This document shows, in pieces, positions 20,537 to 27,765 of a stretch of 42,595 bases of DNA. Below the pieces are notes generated by a model. It saw only the letters and a program-made list of their open reading frames with translations, was not told the DNA's origin and made no database searches. Position numbers and translations under genes: made by a program. Position 1 is the first letter of the stretch; each line of letters starts with the position of its first letter. Location: positions 1 through 42,595 of the forward strand of contig JANQHM010000064.1 of assembly GCA_028282645.1 (NCBI GenBank). Reading direction: 5' to 3'. Origin of the DNA: Candidatus Gastranaerophilales bacterium (lineage in GTDB: Bacteria > Cyanobacteriota > Vampirovibrionia > Gastranaerophilales > JANQFW01).

Positions 20537-20548
20537 AAAGAGGCGAAA

Positions 20549-20905
20549 ATGTTTGAAGTAAAAGTAGAAGGCCATTTTTCCGCGGCACATCATTTATTAA
20601 ACTACGAAGGTAACTGCGAAAATCAGCACGGCCACAACTGGAAAGTTGAAATTTATGCGCAAGGCGAGCAATTAAACGAGTCTAATATTCTTATTGATTT
20701 TAAAATTTTAAAAAGAGAATTAAATAAAATACTTGACAGGCTGGATCACAAAGATATAAACGAGTTACCGGAGTTTAAAAACGTTAGTCCAAGCAGTGAA
20801 ATAATTGCAAAGTATATTTATCAACAACTAAAAAAAGAAATACCTCAGTTATCAAAAGTCTGTGTGTGGGAAACAGAAAAAGCACGCGCCGGTTACTGGG
20901 AATAA
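20549..20905 (+). CDS. queD: 6-carboxy-5,6,7,8-tetrahydropterin synthase (QueD)
   Basis: Converts dihydroneopterin triphosphate to 6-carboxytetrahydropterin, the first committed step of queuosine/7-deazapurine synthesis. The 118 residues match family size. Zinc ligands are His in FSAAHHLL and the two His of QHGHNW; the catalytic Cys is in GNCENQHGH. LDHKDIN supplies the catalytic Asp/His pair, and the Glu of VWETEKARAGYW binds the pterin. The ATG at 20549 is chosen because AGAGGCG precedes it and the protein then starts MFEVKVEGHFSAAHH like its relatives; the longer frame from 20522 would begin inside the repeat element. No preQ1 riboswitch was recognised upstream. The other queuosine genes are not nearby. 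Confidence 0.93.
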   Translation: MFEVKVEGHFSAAHHLLNYEGNCENQHGHNWKVEIYAQGEQLNESNILIDFKILKRELNKILDRLDHKDINELPEFKNVSPSSEIIAKYIYQQLKKEIPQLSKVCVWETEKARAGYWE

Positions 20906-21051
20906 AAGTATTTTCGCAATTAGTATATTAAATTTTTCTTAATAAAAGCACTAAAAGTTTAGTTTTTATGGTTTAATATACATGGGTGTTTACATATTTT
21001 AAAGAAAATATTATAATAACCCGGAGTAGGAAGAAATGTTGGAGAAGCAAG

Positions 21052-21321
21052 ATGTCATTAGTAGGATTAGTAATGTTCAGAAACTGGGCTATGAATACCA
21101 GACTCAATTCAGCTGCTAATATTATGAACGCAAATCAAGCATTAACAAATGCAGCTGGTAACTCCAATTTGAGCTTTGGTTCAGCTCATGCACTTGATAA
21201 AAAATTAATGGCGGACAAAGCAACAAACGGCTTGCTATACAAAGCCTCCTGTGCAATGGAAGAGTCTGCAAAGAAGCAATTGGACAAAGAGATCAAAAGG
21301 TCTTTTAGTATTTTTGCATAA
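21052..21321 (+). CDS. Small Ala/Asn-rich helical protein of unknown function (89 aa)
   Basis: 89 codons from ATG 21052, with GGAGAAGC well placed upstream; an in-frame GTG at 20986 is rejected because it lacks a site. The product starts MSLVGLVMFRNWAMNTRLN and continues with Ala/Asn/Ser-rich helix-forming sequence (ANIMNANQALTNAAGN), a Lys-rich helix and a C-terminal RSFSIFA. There is no cleavable signal peptide. The composition recalls small helical exported or axial proteins, but there is no motif that proves it. It has good codon structure and its own ribosome site and is followed by a large hairpin and a terminator, so it is probably a real monocistronic gene. Confidence 0.6.
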   Translation: MSLVGLVMFRNWAMNTRLNSAANIMNANQALTNAAGNSNLSFGSAHALDKKLMADKATNGLLYKASCAMEESAKKQLDKEIKRSFSIFA

Positions 21322-21327
21322 ATGAAC

Positions 21328-21417
21328 CTCCTCGACCCAAGGGTCAAGGTATCAGCTCCATAACTTTAAACGCAAAGCAAAGCTTTGCATAAGTTAGTGC
21401 CCCAAGGGTCGGAGTAT
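21328..21417 (+). repeat. Compound inverted-repeat element with CCCAAGGGTC boxes
   Basis: Outer arms CTCCTCGACCC and GGGTCGGAG pair with a small bulge. Inner arms TAACTT...GCAAAGC (21361-21378) pair with GCTTTGCATAAGTTA (21382-21396) around an AAA loop. The box CCCAAGGGTC occurs twice as a direct repeat. It lies right after the stop of the 89-residue gene. Confidence 0.55.
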
Positions 21418-21450
21418 TTTATTGAATAAAAAACTTAAAATCTTTTATAC

Positions 21451-21488
21451 AAAATGAGTGGGTAGTTTAATATCTGCTCATTTTTTGT
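21451..21488 (+). terminator. Probable terminator after the 89-residue gene
   Basis: AAATGAG (21452-21458) pairs with CTCATTT (21477-21483), immediately followed by a run of T. The loop of 18 bases is long, so efficiency is uncertain. Confidence 0.55.
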
Positions 21489-21515
21489 GGTTCTTTATTT
21501 TTTTTAAGTTAATAA

Positions 21516-21727
21516 ATTAGGGTTGCCGTACTTATCTTTAAAATATTAAATTGTTAATATTTAAATTAGTTTGGTAGTAATATATTTTTATCCAAGCTTG
21601 GGAATCAAGTATTCTATTGAAATACAGCTTGTCTTTTATTTTTTTTCTTTCATAATATTTTTTATTTAAATTAAAAAAATCTAAAAAAATATTGACAAAA
21701 AATTAGGCTTGCCGTACTCTTGTCTTT
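21516..21727 (+). repeat. Pair of direct repeats upstream of the opine-dehydrogenase-like gene
   Basis: ATTAGGGTTGCCGTACTTAT with CTTTA (21516-21540) and ATTAGGCTTGCCGTACTCTT with GTCTTTA (21702-21728) share most positions. The second overlaps the promoter at 21692-21720. They could be binding sites for the same regulator or a partial duplication of the promoter region. The rest of the 450-base gap is AT-rich, with nothing else recognisable. Confidence 0.5.
21692..21720 (+). promoter_or_regulatory. Sigma70-type promoter of the opine-dehydrogenase-like gene
   Basis: TTGACA (21692-21697), a 17-base spacer and TACTCT (21715-21720), about 50 bases before the ATG. The -35 is perfect and the -10 keeps TA..T. 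The spacer and -10 are part of the second direct repeat. Confidence 0.65.
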
Positions 21728-21771
21728 AACAAACAAATACATAAGCTTAAAAAAAGAGAGAAATAAAAAAA

Positions 21772-23427
21772 ATGAACTTAACAAATCCGCAAATATTCCC
21801 TCAAAAGGGGAGCAATTTTAATATTGAAAAAAAATTTTTTTGCAATGAAAATAAATATTATATGCCTAAAATAAAAGTTCTAAAAAGAGATGTTGTATCA
21901 TTCAAAGGTAAAAGTTTTTCTATTGATCCTAAATTTGATGATCTTGTTAAAAAAGCAAAGATAAGTCCTGAAATGTCTAGTTATATAAAAAATATAAAGA
22001 ATAAGTCATCATTAAAAAATAATCCAAACAGTAAAGAAAAGATTCTTGTTATGGGGTCAGGCCATTTGGGCTTTGGAGTTATGCTTGACTCAATGCTTCA
22101 AAATATAAAATTGAACAAACCTATTGATATTAAAATGGTCCTTCCTAGAAGAGACAGCGAAAATACTGCTTCACGGCTGGCACCAATATATAAATTTAAT
22201 GGAACCGTAGTAAAAAATACTTTTACCAAAGAAGAAAATTTTATAGAACTTTCTGCAAGTAATTTTATACCTCAATGGGATAAACAGAAATTCAATGAAA
22301 GTATAAACAATTCTGACACTATTATTGTAACTTTACCTGATGAGCCAAGTGCAAGAAAAGAAATATTTGATAAAATCGGGTCCAATAGTCTTGATGGTAA
22401 AACTGTTATATTAATGCCCGGCGGCGAAGGTGGTGTAATTGAGACAGCAAAAAAAATTTCAGAGTCAACAAATAGCAATGTAACTGTAGGCCTGGTGGAA
22501 ACAGCTCCATATGGTTGTAGAATGAATGGTATACTTGATGCTAAACGAAAATCCCAGATAGATATAGCAGTTATTCCCAAGTCAAAAATTGGCAATGTTC
22601 TTCAAACGCTAGATAAAGTATTTCCTTTAAAAAAGGAAAAAGAAAATGTAATGAAATTTAATCCAGTATCTGCGCTTGATATTATTCTGGGTGGAGAAAA
22701 TTATATTTACCACTGCGCAGTTGTTTTGAATTCTGACAATCTTTTAAAAAGTATTAAGAAAGTAGATAGTAAGGCAGAATATCCAAAGCGATTAAAGGGT
22801 GAAAGTAATGAAGCTTTTAAAGAGAAAATGAATAGTTCTTATAATCATTATATTGAAGGCATTACTCCTGAAGTTGCCAGGATTATGGAAGGCATGGATA
22901 AAGAAAGAATGGCTATAGCAAAAGCTTTTAATCTTAAAACTGAGTCAATAAGTGAGGCTTTAAATCGACATTATGGAATAGGAAAGTATAAAACATATTA
23001 TGATGCTTTTCAAGCTTGCAAAAATGTTTATAGCTCCAGGCCACCTACTGCTGATAAGCTTGCAAATCACAGATATATAACTGAAGATTTAGCTAATACA
23101 AAAGTCATAATGAGGTTAGGCGAGATAGCAGGCATAGAAACCCCTATAACAAATAAAGCTTTTGAAGTATTCTGCTGGAATGCAAAGGAGATAAAAACTC
23201 CAAAGGATAAGCTTGTTGGATATGAGAATGCAATAAAAGAACTTCCTGATAACAAAGAAGATATTATCAGATATTTAAAGGATCCGGCGAATTTTAAAAA
23301 GGCTGAAAGTAATAAAAGATCTGACAATTCTCTTTTTAATGCGGGTAATATTTTTAAACGTAATACTAAGCCCGTTGGGCTTTTACTTAAAATGGTTCCT
23401 TATCGAAAATTAGCCCAAAATGATTAA
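21772..23427 (+). CDS. Opine/octopine-dehydrogenase-like NAD(P)-dependent enzyme with extended ends
   Basis: 551 residues, well above the 360-430 usual for opine dehydrogenases. The first 85 residues are an extra, Lys/Asn-rich segment containing VVSFKGKSFS. A Rossmann fold starts near 90 (KILVMGSGHLGFGV, dinucleotide-binding glycines), with DTIIVTLPDEPSARKE and ILMPGGEGGVIE later in it. The helical substrate domain (PF02317-like) runs from about 300 (PVSALDIILGGENYIYHCAV) and holds the conserved His of YIYHCAVVL. The last 60 residues are another unassigned tail. Enzymes of this class condense an amino acid with a 2-oxo acid reductively. Purine-rich AGAGAG precedes the ATG. An Orn/Lys/Arg decarboxylase-like gene lies downstream, beyond a terminator. 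Confidence 0.75.
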   Translation: MNLTNPQIFPQKGSNFNIEKKFFCNENKYYMPKIKVLKRDVVSFKGKSFSIDPKFDDLVKKAKISPEMSSYIKNIKNKSSLKNNPNSKEKILVMGSGHLGFGVMLDSMLQNIKLNKPIDIKMVLPRRDSENTASRLAPIYKFNGTVVKNTFTKEENFIELSASNFIPQWDKQKFNESINNSDTIIVTLPDEPSARKEIFDKIGSNSLDGKTVILMPGGEGGVIETAKKISESTNSNVTVGLVETAPYGCRMNGILDAKRKSQIDIAVIPKSKIGNVLQTLDKVFPLKKEKENVMKFNPVSALDIILGGENYIYHCAVVLNSDNLLKSIKKVDSKAEYPKRLKGESNEAFKEKMNSSYNHYIEGITPEVARIMEGMDKERMAIAKAFNLKTESISEALNRHYGIGKYKTYYDAFQACKNVYSSRPPTADKLANHRYITEDLANTKVIMRLGEIAGIETPITNKAFEVFCWNAKEIKTPKDKLVGYENAIKELPDNKEDIIRYLKDPANFKKAESNKRSDNSLFNAGNIFKRNTKPVGLLLKMVPYRKLAQND

Positions 23428-23480
23428 CTGAACAAAAAGCCCTGAAAATTTTTTATAAAAAGGAATTTCTAACTATTCAG

Positions 23481-23530
23481 GATGCCTGACTTTTATTATG
23501 CTTACAATAGTAGTGTTCAGGCATCTTTTT
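23481..23530 (+). terminator. Rho-independent terminator after the opine-dehydrogenase-like gene
   Basis: GATGCCTGAC (23481-23490) pairs with GTTCAGGCATC (23515-23525) with one bulged base, followed by TTTTT. The loop is 24 bases long. Confidence 0.8.
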
Positions 23531-23670
23531 GATTGTTAATTTTTTTAAAATAATCCACTATTATAATAGTTTTTTTCTTATTTAAAAAATTATTTATTGT
23601 TAAAATTATCTTATAATTAAATCTTATTAATATGGCTTAACCAGGCATAATTTTAACAGAGGGGCATTAA

Positions 23671-25041
23671 ATGCATTTAATCAATAAATTAAAAGAAATA
23701 ACAGAAAATAATCCGACATTATTTACCACTCCCGGACATTCTCAGGGAAAAATAATATTTCCTCCATTAAAAAAAGTAATAGGCAAGAAAGTTTTTAAAT
23801 ATGATTACTCAGAAGTTTTAGGACTGGATAACCTGCAAGATCCATCTGATACCTTGTTAAAGTCACAGCTAAGATCAGGTGTAATATACGATAGCAAAGC
23901 ATCTTTCTATTTAACAAACGGATCATCTTCAGGCATAACAGCATTAATGTTAGCCACCGCTAAAAAAGGAGAAAAAATCCTGATTGCAAGAAATGCTCAT
24001 AAATCTGTAATAAATGCATTAATTTTAACAGGAGCTGTACCTGTATGGTTAGATGTTGACTGGATAAGTGACTGGAATATATCAAATAATGTTTGCACTG
24101 CTAAAATAAAAGATCATCTGGATAATAATCCTGATATAACTTCAGTGTGGATTACAAATCCGACTTATGAAGGCATCATTGCCGATGTAGCAGAAATATC
24201 CAGAGTATGTAAAGAAAAAAATGTCAAGTTAATAGTTGACGAAGCCCATGGTGCATTATGGAATTTTCATAACGATCTGCCCGAGCCGGCTATCAAGCTG
24301 GGTGCAGACGCATCAGTTCAATCATTACATAAGAGTGCATCCTGCTTAACTCAAGGAGCAATATTGCATATAAGTAAAAATACCTCTATAACACCTGCCA
24401 AAATGCAAGAATGTTTAAACATAACAAATACAACATCACCTTCTTATATACTGCTAGCAAGTATAGAAGGAGCGATTGAGCACATAAATTCACTACAAGG
24501 AGAAAAGAATTTAAATAAGCTCTTGGAAAACATAGAAAAATTTAAGCAAAAATTACAAAAATACCCTGAAATTACTTTTTATGACGTAAACCATGACCCA
24601 ACAAAGCTATTGTTTAAGCTAAAAGATATTTCAGGCAATTTAGTAGCTGAACATCTTGAAAATAAAAGAAATATAGAAGTAGAGCTTAATAGCGATATCT
24701 CCTTAATGGCTCACACCGGCATAGGTACCACCAAGAAACAACTTGACAAGTTGATGTCTTCTCTGATTCTTGCAATAAATACATTGCCTAAAAGAAGCTC
24801 CGCCCCTGAATCTGGCAATTATTTTACCTCTGCATATGTAATATTCTCTCCGGCAGAAGCTTTTTATAAAAAATCAAAAATACTGCCAATACAAGAATGC
24901 CAAGGGCTTGTTTCAAAAGAAACCATTGTACCTTATCCGCCCGGCATTCCTATTTTAATATGCGGTGAGCTTATTAAGCAAAATCATATTGAATACCTGA
25001 TAAAAACAGGAAAAAAATCATTGGAAATAATTACTGATTAA
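23671..25041 (+). CDS. Orn/Lys/Arg decarboxylase-family PLP enzyme (short form)
   Basis: 456 residues of PLP-dependent fold type I, group III, lacking the N-terminal wing domain of the large inducible decarboxylases. Motifs in order are TTPGHSQGK (family opening), FYLTNGSSSGITALML (PLP phosphate loop), ILIARNAHKSV, VDEAHGALWNFH (Asp that contacts the pyridine nitrogen), and SVQSLHKSASCLTQGA with the Schiff-base Lys. The C-terminal domain has FTSAYVIFSPAEAFY and IVPYPPGIPILICGE. Such short enzymes decarboxylate arginine, lysine or ornithine for polyamine synthesis; which one cannot be told. An in-place GAGGGGC ribosome site precedes the ATG. Its stop overlaps the stop of the convergent Skp-like gene. 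Confidence 0.88.
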   Translation: MHLINKLKEITENNPTLFTTPGHSQGKIIFPPLKKVIGKKVFKYDYSEVLGLDNLQDPSDTLLKSQLRSGVIYDSKASFYLTNGSSSGITALMLATAKKGEKILIARNAHKSVINALILTGAVPVWLDVDWISDWNISNNVCTAKIKDHLDNNPDITSVWITNPTYEGIIADVAEISRVCKEKNVKLIVDEAHGALWNFHNDLPEPAIKLGADASVQSLHKSASCLTQGAILHISKNTSITPAKMQECLNITNTTSPSYILLASIEGAIEHINSLQGEKNLNKLLENIEKFKQKLQKYPEITFYDVNHDPTKLLFKLKDISGNLVAEHLENKRNIEVELNSDISLMAHTGIGTTKKQLDKLMSSLILAINTLPKRSSAPESGNYFTSAYVIFSPAEAFYKKSKILPIQECQGLVSKETIVPYPPGIPILICGELIKQNHIEYLIKTGKKSLEIITD

Positions 25042-25496
25042 TTTTTCTTATTTTTTTGCGAGGTTAATTTTTTAATAACATCTTCAGTTATATCTTCAGC
25101 ACCATACAAAGTGCTTTCTTTTCTTACTACTGTTTTTATTTTCTTTTTCTTGCTCACATTCTCTATAACTGCATAAATTTGTTTTTGGAGTTTATTCCAC
25201 TCTTGCATTTTACTTTTCAGCTCTGCTCTTTTTTTAGCTAAAGCTTTATTGTATTTTTCTTCTTTTTGTTTTTTATCTACATCATTTTTAGCATTTTTAA
25301 TATCTTTTGATGCTTCTATTATAAATTTATGCAACTCTCTTTCCTGTTTTTTAATTATTGCAGCAGACTCTTTAGCTTGCGGGTAACTGTTAATTACTTT
25401 ATAAGTGTCTATGACAGCAGTATCATTAGCAAAAGATTCTACTGCACTATAATTTAAAAACATCATCATTGCCAAAGTAATAACTATTTTATTCAT
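25038..25496 (-). CDS. OmpH/Skp-family periplasmic chaperone-like protein
   Basis: 152 residues with a signal peptide (IVITLAMMMFLNYSAVESFA, cleavage near 24). The mature part starts with the family's short strand (TAVIDTYKVINSYPQAKESA), followed by a long Lys/Glu-rich coiled coil (about 48-120), the tentacle of Skp. The tail has ESTLYGAEDITEDVIKKL, matching the usual OmpH C-terminal strand and ending. Skp escorts outer-membrane beta-barrels, so this supports a diderm envelope. The ATG has AAGGAG five bases upstream. The gene lies downstream of the DUF6941 gene with a big hairpin in between, which may limit read-through. Confidence 0.82.
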   Translation of the reverse strand: MNKIVITLAMMMFLNYSAVESFANDTAVIDTYKVINSYPQAKESAAIIKKQERELHKFIIEASKDIKNAKNDVDKKQKEEKYNKALAKKRAELKSKMQEWNKLQKQIYAVIENVSKKKKIKTVVRKESTLYGAEDITEDVIKKLTSQKNKKN

Positions 25497-25511
25497 AAGA
25501 TCTCCTTGATT

Positions 25512-25623
25512 AAAAATAAAAGAAGCTACCTGGTTTTTGTAACCTTTTAAAATATAACTCGCTCCAATATAATTTCGATTAGTCAGCCAGTTAATACCAA
25601 AAGGTAAAATACAGGTAGCCTCT
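25512..25623 (-). terminator. Long structured hairpin with U-tract (terminator or attenuator)
   Basis: On the minus strand AGAGGCTACCTG pairs with CAGGTAGCTTCT over 12 positions with one mismatch, and is followed by TTTTATTTTT. Inside, TACCTTTT pairs with AAAAGGTTA, and a further inner TAACT/AGTTA stem continues the fold. The 112-base structure lies between the DUF6941 stop and the Skp-like start, too elaborate for a simple terminator. Confidence 0.6.
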
Positions 25624-25648
25624 TTAACTATTAAAAAAGTTGTTTAAA

Positions 25649-26080
25649 TTATTGAGCTTCAGCCCCTACTGTAACTTCAACTTCTTCTTCTTCTTTTTTC
25701 TTTAATTCAAGCAGATAAGAAATAGGATATTCTCTTTCCAATATCTTTTTACCATCTACTTCTATTTCAAAAGTAATGCTTTCAGATCCTTTTTCTGCCA
25801 AAAAGTTTAAATTATTAGCAATGGCATTAAATACAGATTGTCTGTTTTTTATTTCTGCTTTTACTGTTCCAAGCTCAACACTTTCGTTTTTGCCTGATCT
25901 TACTTTAAACTTAAGCTCATACTCGCCTTCATCCCAATTAGGTCCACAAATAAAAGCCAAGTCAAAATTAAATTTTGCAGGTAAATGAAGTGCTGAAAAT
26001 TGATCCCATACATTGATTACAGATAGCCTGTTATTTCTAAAAGAAATTTGCTCTGCAACGATTAAATATTGTTGTTTCAT
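25649..26080 (-). CDS. DUF6941-family protein of unknown function
   Basis: 143 residues, cytosolic, no signal peptide. The opening QYLIVAEQISFRNNRLSVIN followed by INVWDQFSALHLPAKFNF and LAFICGPNWDEGEYELKFK fits the DUF6941 pattern: a small beta-sandwich seen in many bacteria without known role. The C-terminal half has SITFEIEVDGKKILEREYPI and an acidic Glu/Val-rich tail. GGGGGA lies seven bases before the ATG. It is followed by the long hairpin at 25512-25623 and then the Skp-like gene. Confidence 0.75.
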   Translation of the reverse strand: MKQQYLIVAEQISFRNNRLSVINVWDQFSALHLPAKFNFDLAFICGPNWDEGEYELKFKVRSGKNESVELGTVKAEIKNRQSVFNAIANNLNFLAEKGSESITFEIEVDGKKILEREYPISYLLELKKKEEEEVEVTVGAEAQ

Positions 26081-26254
26081 TATTTCCCCCTTGTTTTAAA
26101 ATAAATACTCAAAACTTCAAAATCAATTGTACAATATAAATAAAAAACTAACAAATGAATAATAAATTCTTTTTATAAACACCGGCTGTTCTTTTATTTA
26201 TTAAAGGATTTCATAAAACATCTTCTTAATTTTTATACTAGTACCCAGTTAAAC

Positions 26255-26294
26255 TTTAAATAGGTGCAAATCGCAAGTCTCACCTTAATTTAAA
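26255..26294 (+). promoter_or_regulatory. Hairpin in the flagellin upstream region
   Basis: TTTAAATAGGTG (26255-26266) pairs with CACCTTAATTTAAA (26281-26294), with bulges, around a 14-base loop. It is about 180 bases before the flagellin start and has no T tail. The rest of the 389-base gap (26081-26469) is AT-rich. Role unknown. Confidence 0.4.
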
Positions 26295-26347
26295 GGCAAA
26301 ATATCCAACCTTGATTCATACCAAAGTTTTAGAATTTTTGGACTTAA

Positions 26348-26411
26348 ATATAATGTTAAGTATTGTAAGCATAAGTTAATATAATGTTACAAAGTTTGGA
26401 AAGCGCTTCCC
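26348..26411 (+). promoter_or_regulatory. Flagellin promoter region with direct repeats and a palindromic operator-like site
   Basis: ATATAATGTTA occurs twice (26348-26358 and 26379-26389), 31 bases apart. TTAAGT (26356-26361) and TATAAT (26380-26385) make a possible promoter with an 18-base spacer. GGAAAGCGCTTCCC (26398-26411) has a perfect AAGCGCTT core, resembling LacI-family operators, and lies around the expected transcription start. No convincing sigma28 or sigma54 promoter was seen. Confidence 0.45.
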
Positions 26412-26469
26412 ACATTTAATTTGAGATTAGTACAAGGATGTATTAAACTGGATTAAGGAGAATCTAACT

Positions 26470-27333
26470 ATGGGTGTTATTATAAATACTAATGTTAGTG
26501 CGAATATCGTACAACGTAATATGGGTTATGCTACGGATCGCATAAGTAAATCGATTGAAAAATTGTCAACCGGTTATAAAATAAACAGGGCCTCTGACGA
26601 TGCAGCAGGATTGACAATTTCAGAAGGATTAAGATCTCAGGCTCAAGGTTCAAAAGTAGCAATGTCAAATGCTCAAACCGGTATTAATATGCTACAAGTC
26701 GCGGAAGGTGACCTTACAATTATTCAAGAAAACCTTCAAAGAATAAGAGATCTTACGGTTCAAGCCGCAAACGGGACATACGGCTCCGGAGAAAGAGACG
26801 CTATTAAAGCAGAGGTTAATCAACGTTTACAAGAAATTACAAGATTGGCAGACTCATCTGCATTCAATAAGCTGAAATTATTAGATGGAAGTGTATCCAG
26901 TCTTTCTTTACAACTTGGGCCAAACCACGTTGCTAATGCAATTAGCTTAAATTCACTGGATGTCAGTGCTCCATTTAAGTCGGCAAATTCTGTGGATCTG
27001 GGAATTTTCGATACTGATGACCCGGCATATTTAGACGTATTCTTCTCTACTACTGCAGCTGCAGGTAGCTATATATCAAAGATTGACGTTGCAATTAATG
27101 ATATATCAACAAGGCGTTCTTCAATAGGTGCTTACCAAAACAGATTAGAGTCATCTGTAAGAAGTTTACAAGTTAAGGTAGAAAATCTCGTGGCATCTGA
27201 TTCCAGAATTAGAGATGCGGATGTAGCAGTAGAGGCAGCTGAGCTTACACGTAATCAAATTTTACAGCAGGCTGCAACTTCCTTATTAGCACAAGCTAAC
27301 CAAGCTCCAAGTGTTGCATTAAGTTTAATATAA
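26470..27333 (+). CDS. fliC: Flagellin (compact form)
   Basis: Subunit of the flagellar filament, exported through the flagellar type III system. 287 residues, a compact flagellin: conserved D0/D1 N-terminus (NTNVSANIVQRNMGYATDRI, then KLSTGYKINRASDDAAGLTI) and C-terminus (RIRDADVAVEAAELTRNQIL, ending LAQANQAPSVALSLI), with only about 60 residues between them in place of large D2/D3 domains. The N-terminal half also carries AQTGINMLQVAEGDL and IQENLQRIRDLTVQAANGTY. AAGGAG lies before the ATG. It stands alone with its own upstream control region and a strong terminator. No fliD, fliS or csrA adjoins it. Confidence 0.97.
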   Translation: MGVIINTNVSANIVQRNMGYATDRISKSIEKLSTGYKINRASDDAAGLTISEGLRSQAQGSKVAMSNAQTGINMLQVAEGDLTIIQENLQRIRDLTVQAANGTYGSGERDAIKAEVNQRLQEITRLADSSAFNKLKLLDGSVSSLSLQLGPNHVANAISLNSLDVSAPFKSANSVDLGIFDTDDPAYLDVFFSTTAAAGSYISKIDVAINDISTRRSSIGAYQNRLESSVRSLQVKVENLVASDSRIRDADVAVEAAELTRNQILQQAATSLLAQANQAPSVALSLI

Positions 27334-27520
27334 ATAATCGCTTAGCTAAAATTTTTAATAAGGGTGTGTTTATAACTGCCTTAATATTAAGTGATTTTTA
27401 TAATTCTTTGAAATATAGAAAATAAATTTTTAAAAGAATTAAATTTTTGGATAAATCTGACTAAAAGAAAAAAATGAAGCTGAAAATAGTTTATAAAATT
27501 TAACCCATAGTGAAAGAACT

Positions 27521-27552
27521 AGAGGTTACCTTTTGAGGTAACCTCTCTTTTA
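27521..27552 (+). terminator. Rho-independent terminator after flagellin
   Basis: Perfect 10-bp stem AGAGGTTACC / GGTAACCTCT with a TTTTGA loop, then CTTTT. It lies about 190 bases after the flagellin stop, giving a long 3' untranslated region. Confidence 0.9.
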
Positions 27553-27573
27553 TAATAGCCCGATTGGGTAATA

Positions 27574-27625
27574 AAAATTTTTTGTTTATTTAATAAATCC
27601 GTGCTATTTAAATAAACAAAAATTT
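27574..27625. repeat. Long AT-rich inverted repeat
   Basis: AAATTTTTTGTTTATTTAA (27576-27594) is mirrored by TTTAAATAAACAAAAATTT (27607-27625), about 18 base pairs, with a 12-base centre containing CCGTGC. It follows the flagellin terminator and precedes TATACT (27628), which could be a -10 element for the downstream kinase gene. Confidence 0.6.
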
Positions 27626-27627
27626 GT

Positions 27628-27680
27628 TATACTGGACTTTGAAAAAAGAGTAATCCGAAAAATAAATTTTGAATCGAAAC
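27628..27680 (-). repeat. Degenerate relic of the dispersed element
   Basis: Begins TATACT. AAAGAGTAATCCGAAAAATA (27645-27664), continuing into AATTTTGAATCG, follows the reverse complement of the family's left end with several substitutions. The terminal GTATA is lost. Confidence 0.4.
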
Positions 27681-27765
27681 AAATAGTTAAATGTGGTAAA
27701 ATTTTTAAGTTTTCATGTTTTATATTAAATAAGTTGAATTTTTAAAAAAAGTAAGAGAAGGAATA

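Noticed and set aside
20522-20548. Longer queD start at 20522
   Set aside because: It begins inside the dispersed element and lacks a ribosome site; the ATG at 20549 has one and gives the usual N-terminus.
20303-20548. preQ1 riboswitch before queD
   Set aside because: No matching stem-loop with the C-rich and A-rich parts; the region is AT-rich plus an element copy.
26234-26260. Another copy of the dispersed element before flagellin
   Set aside because: TATACTAGTACC resembles an end, but the match is too loose in AT-rich DNA and no partner end is present.
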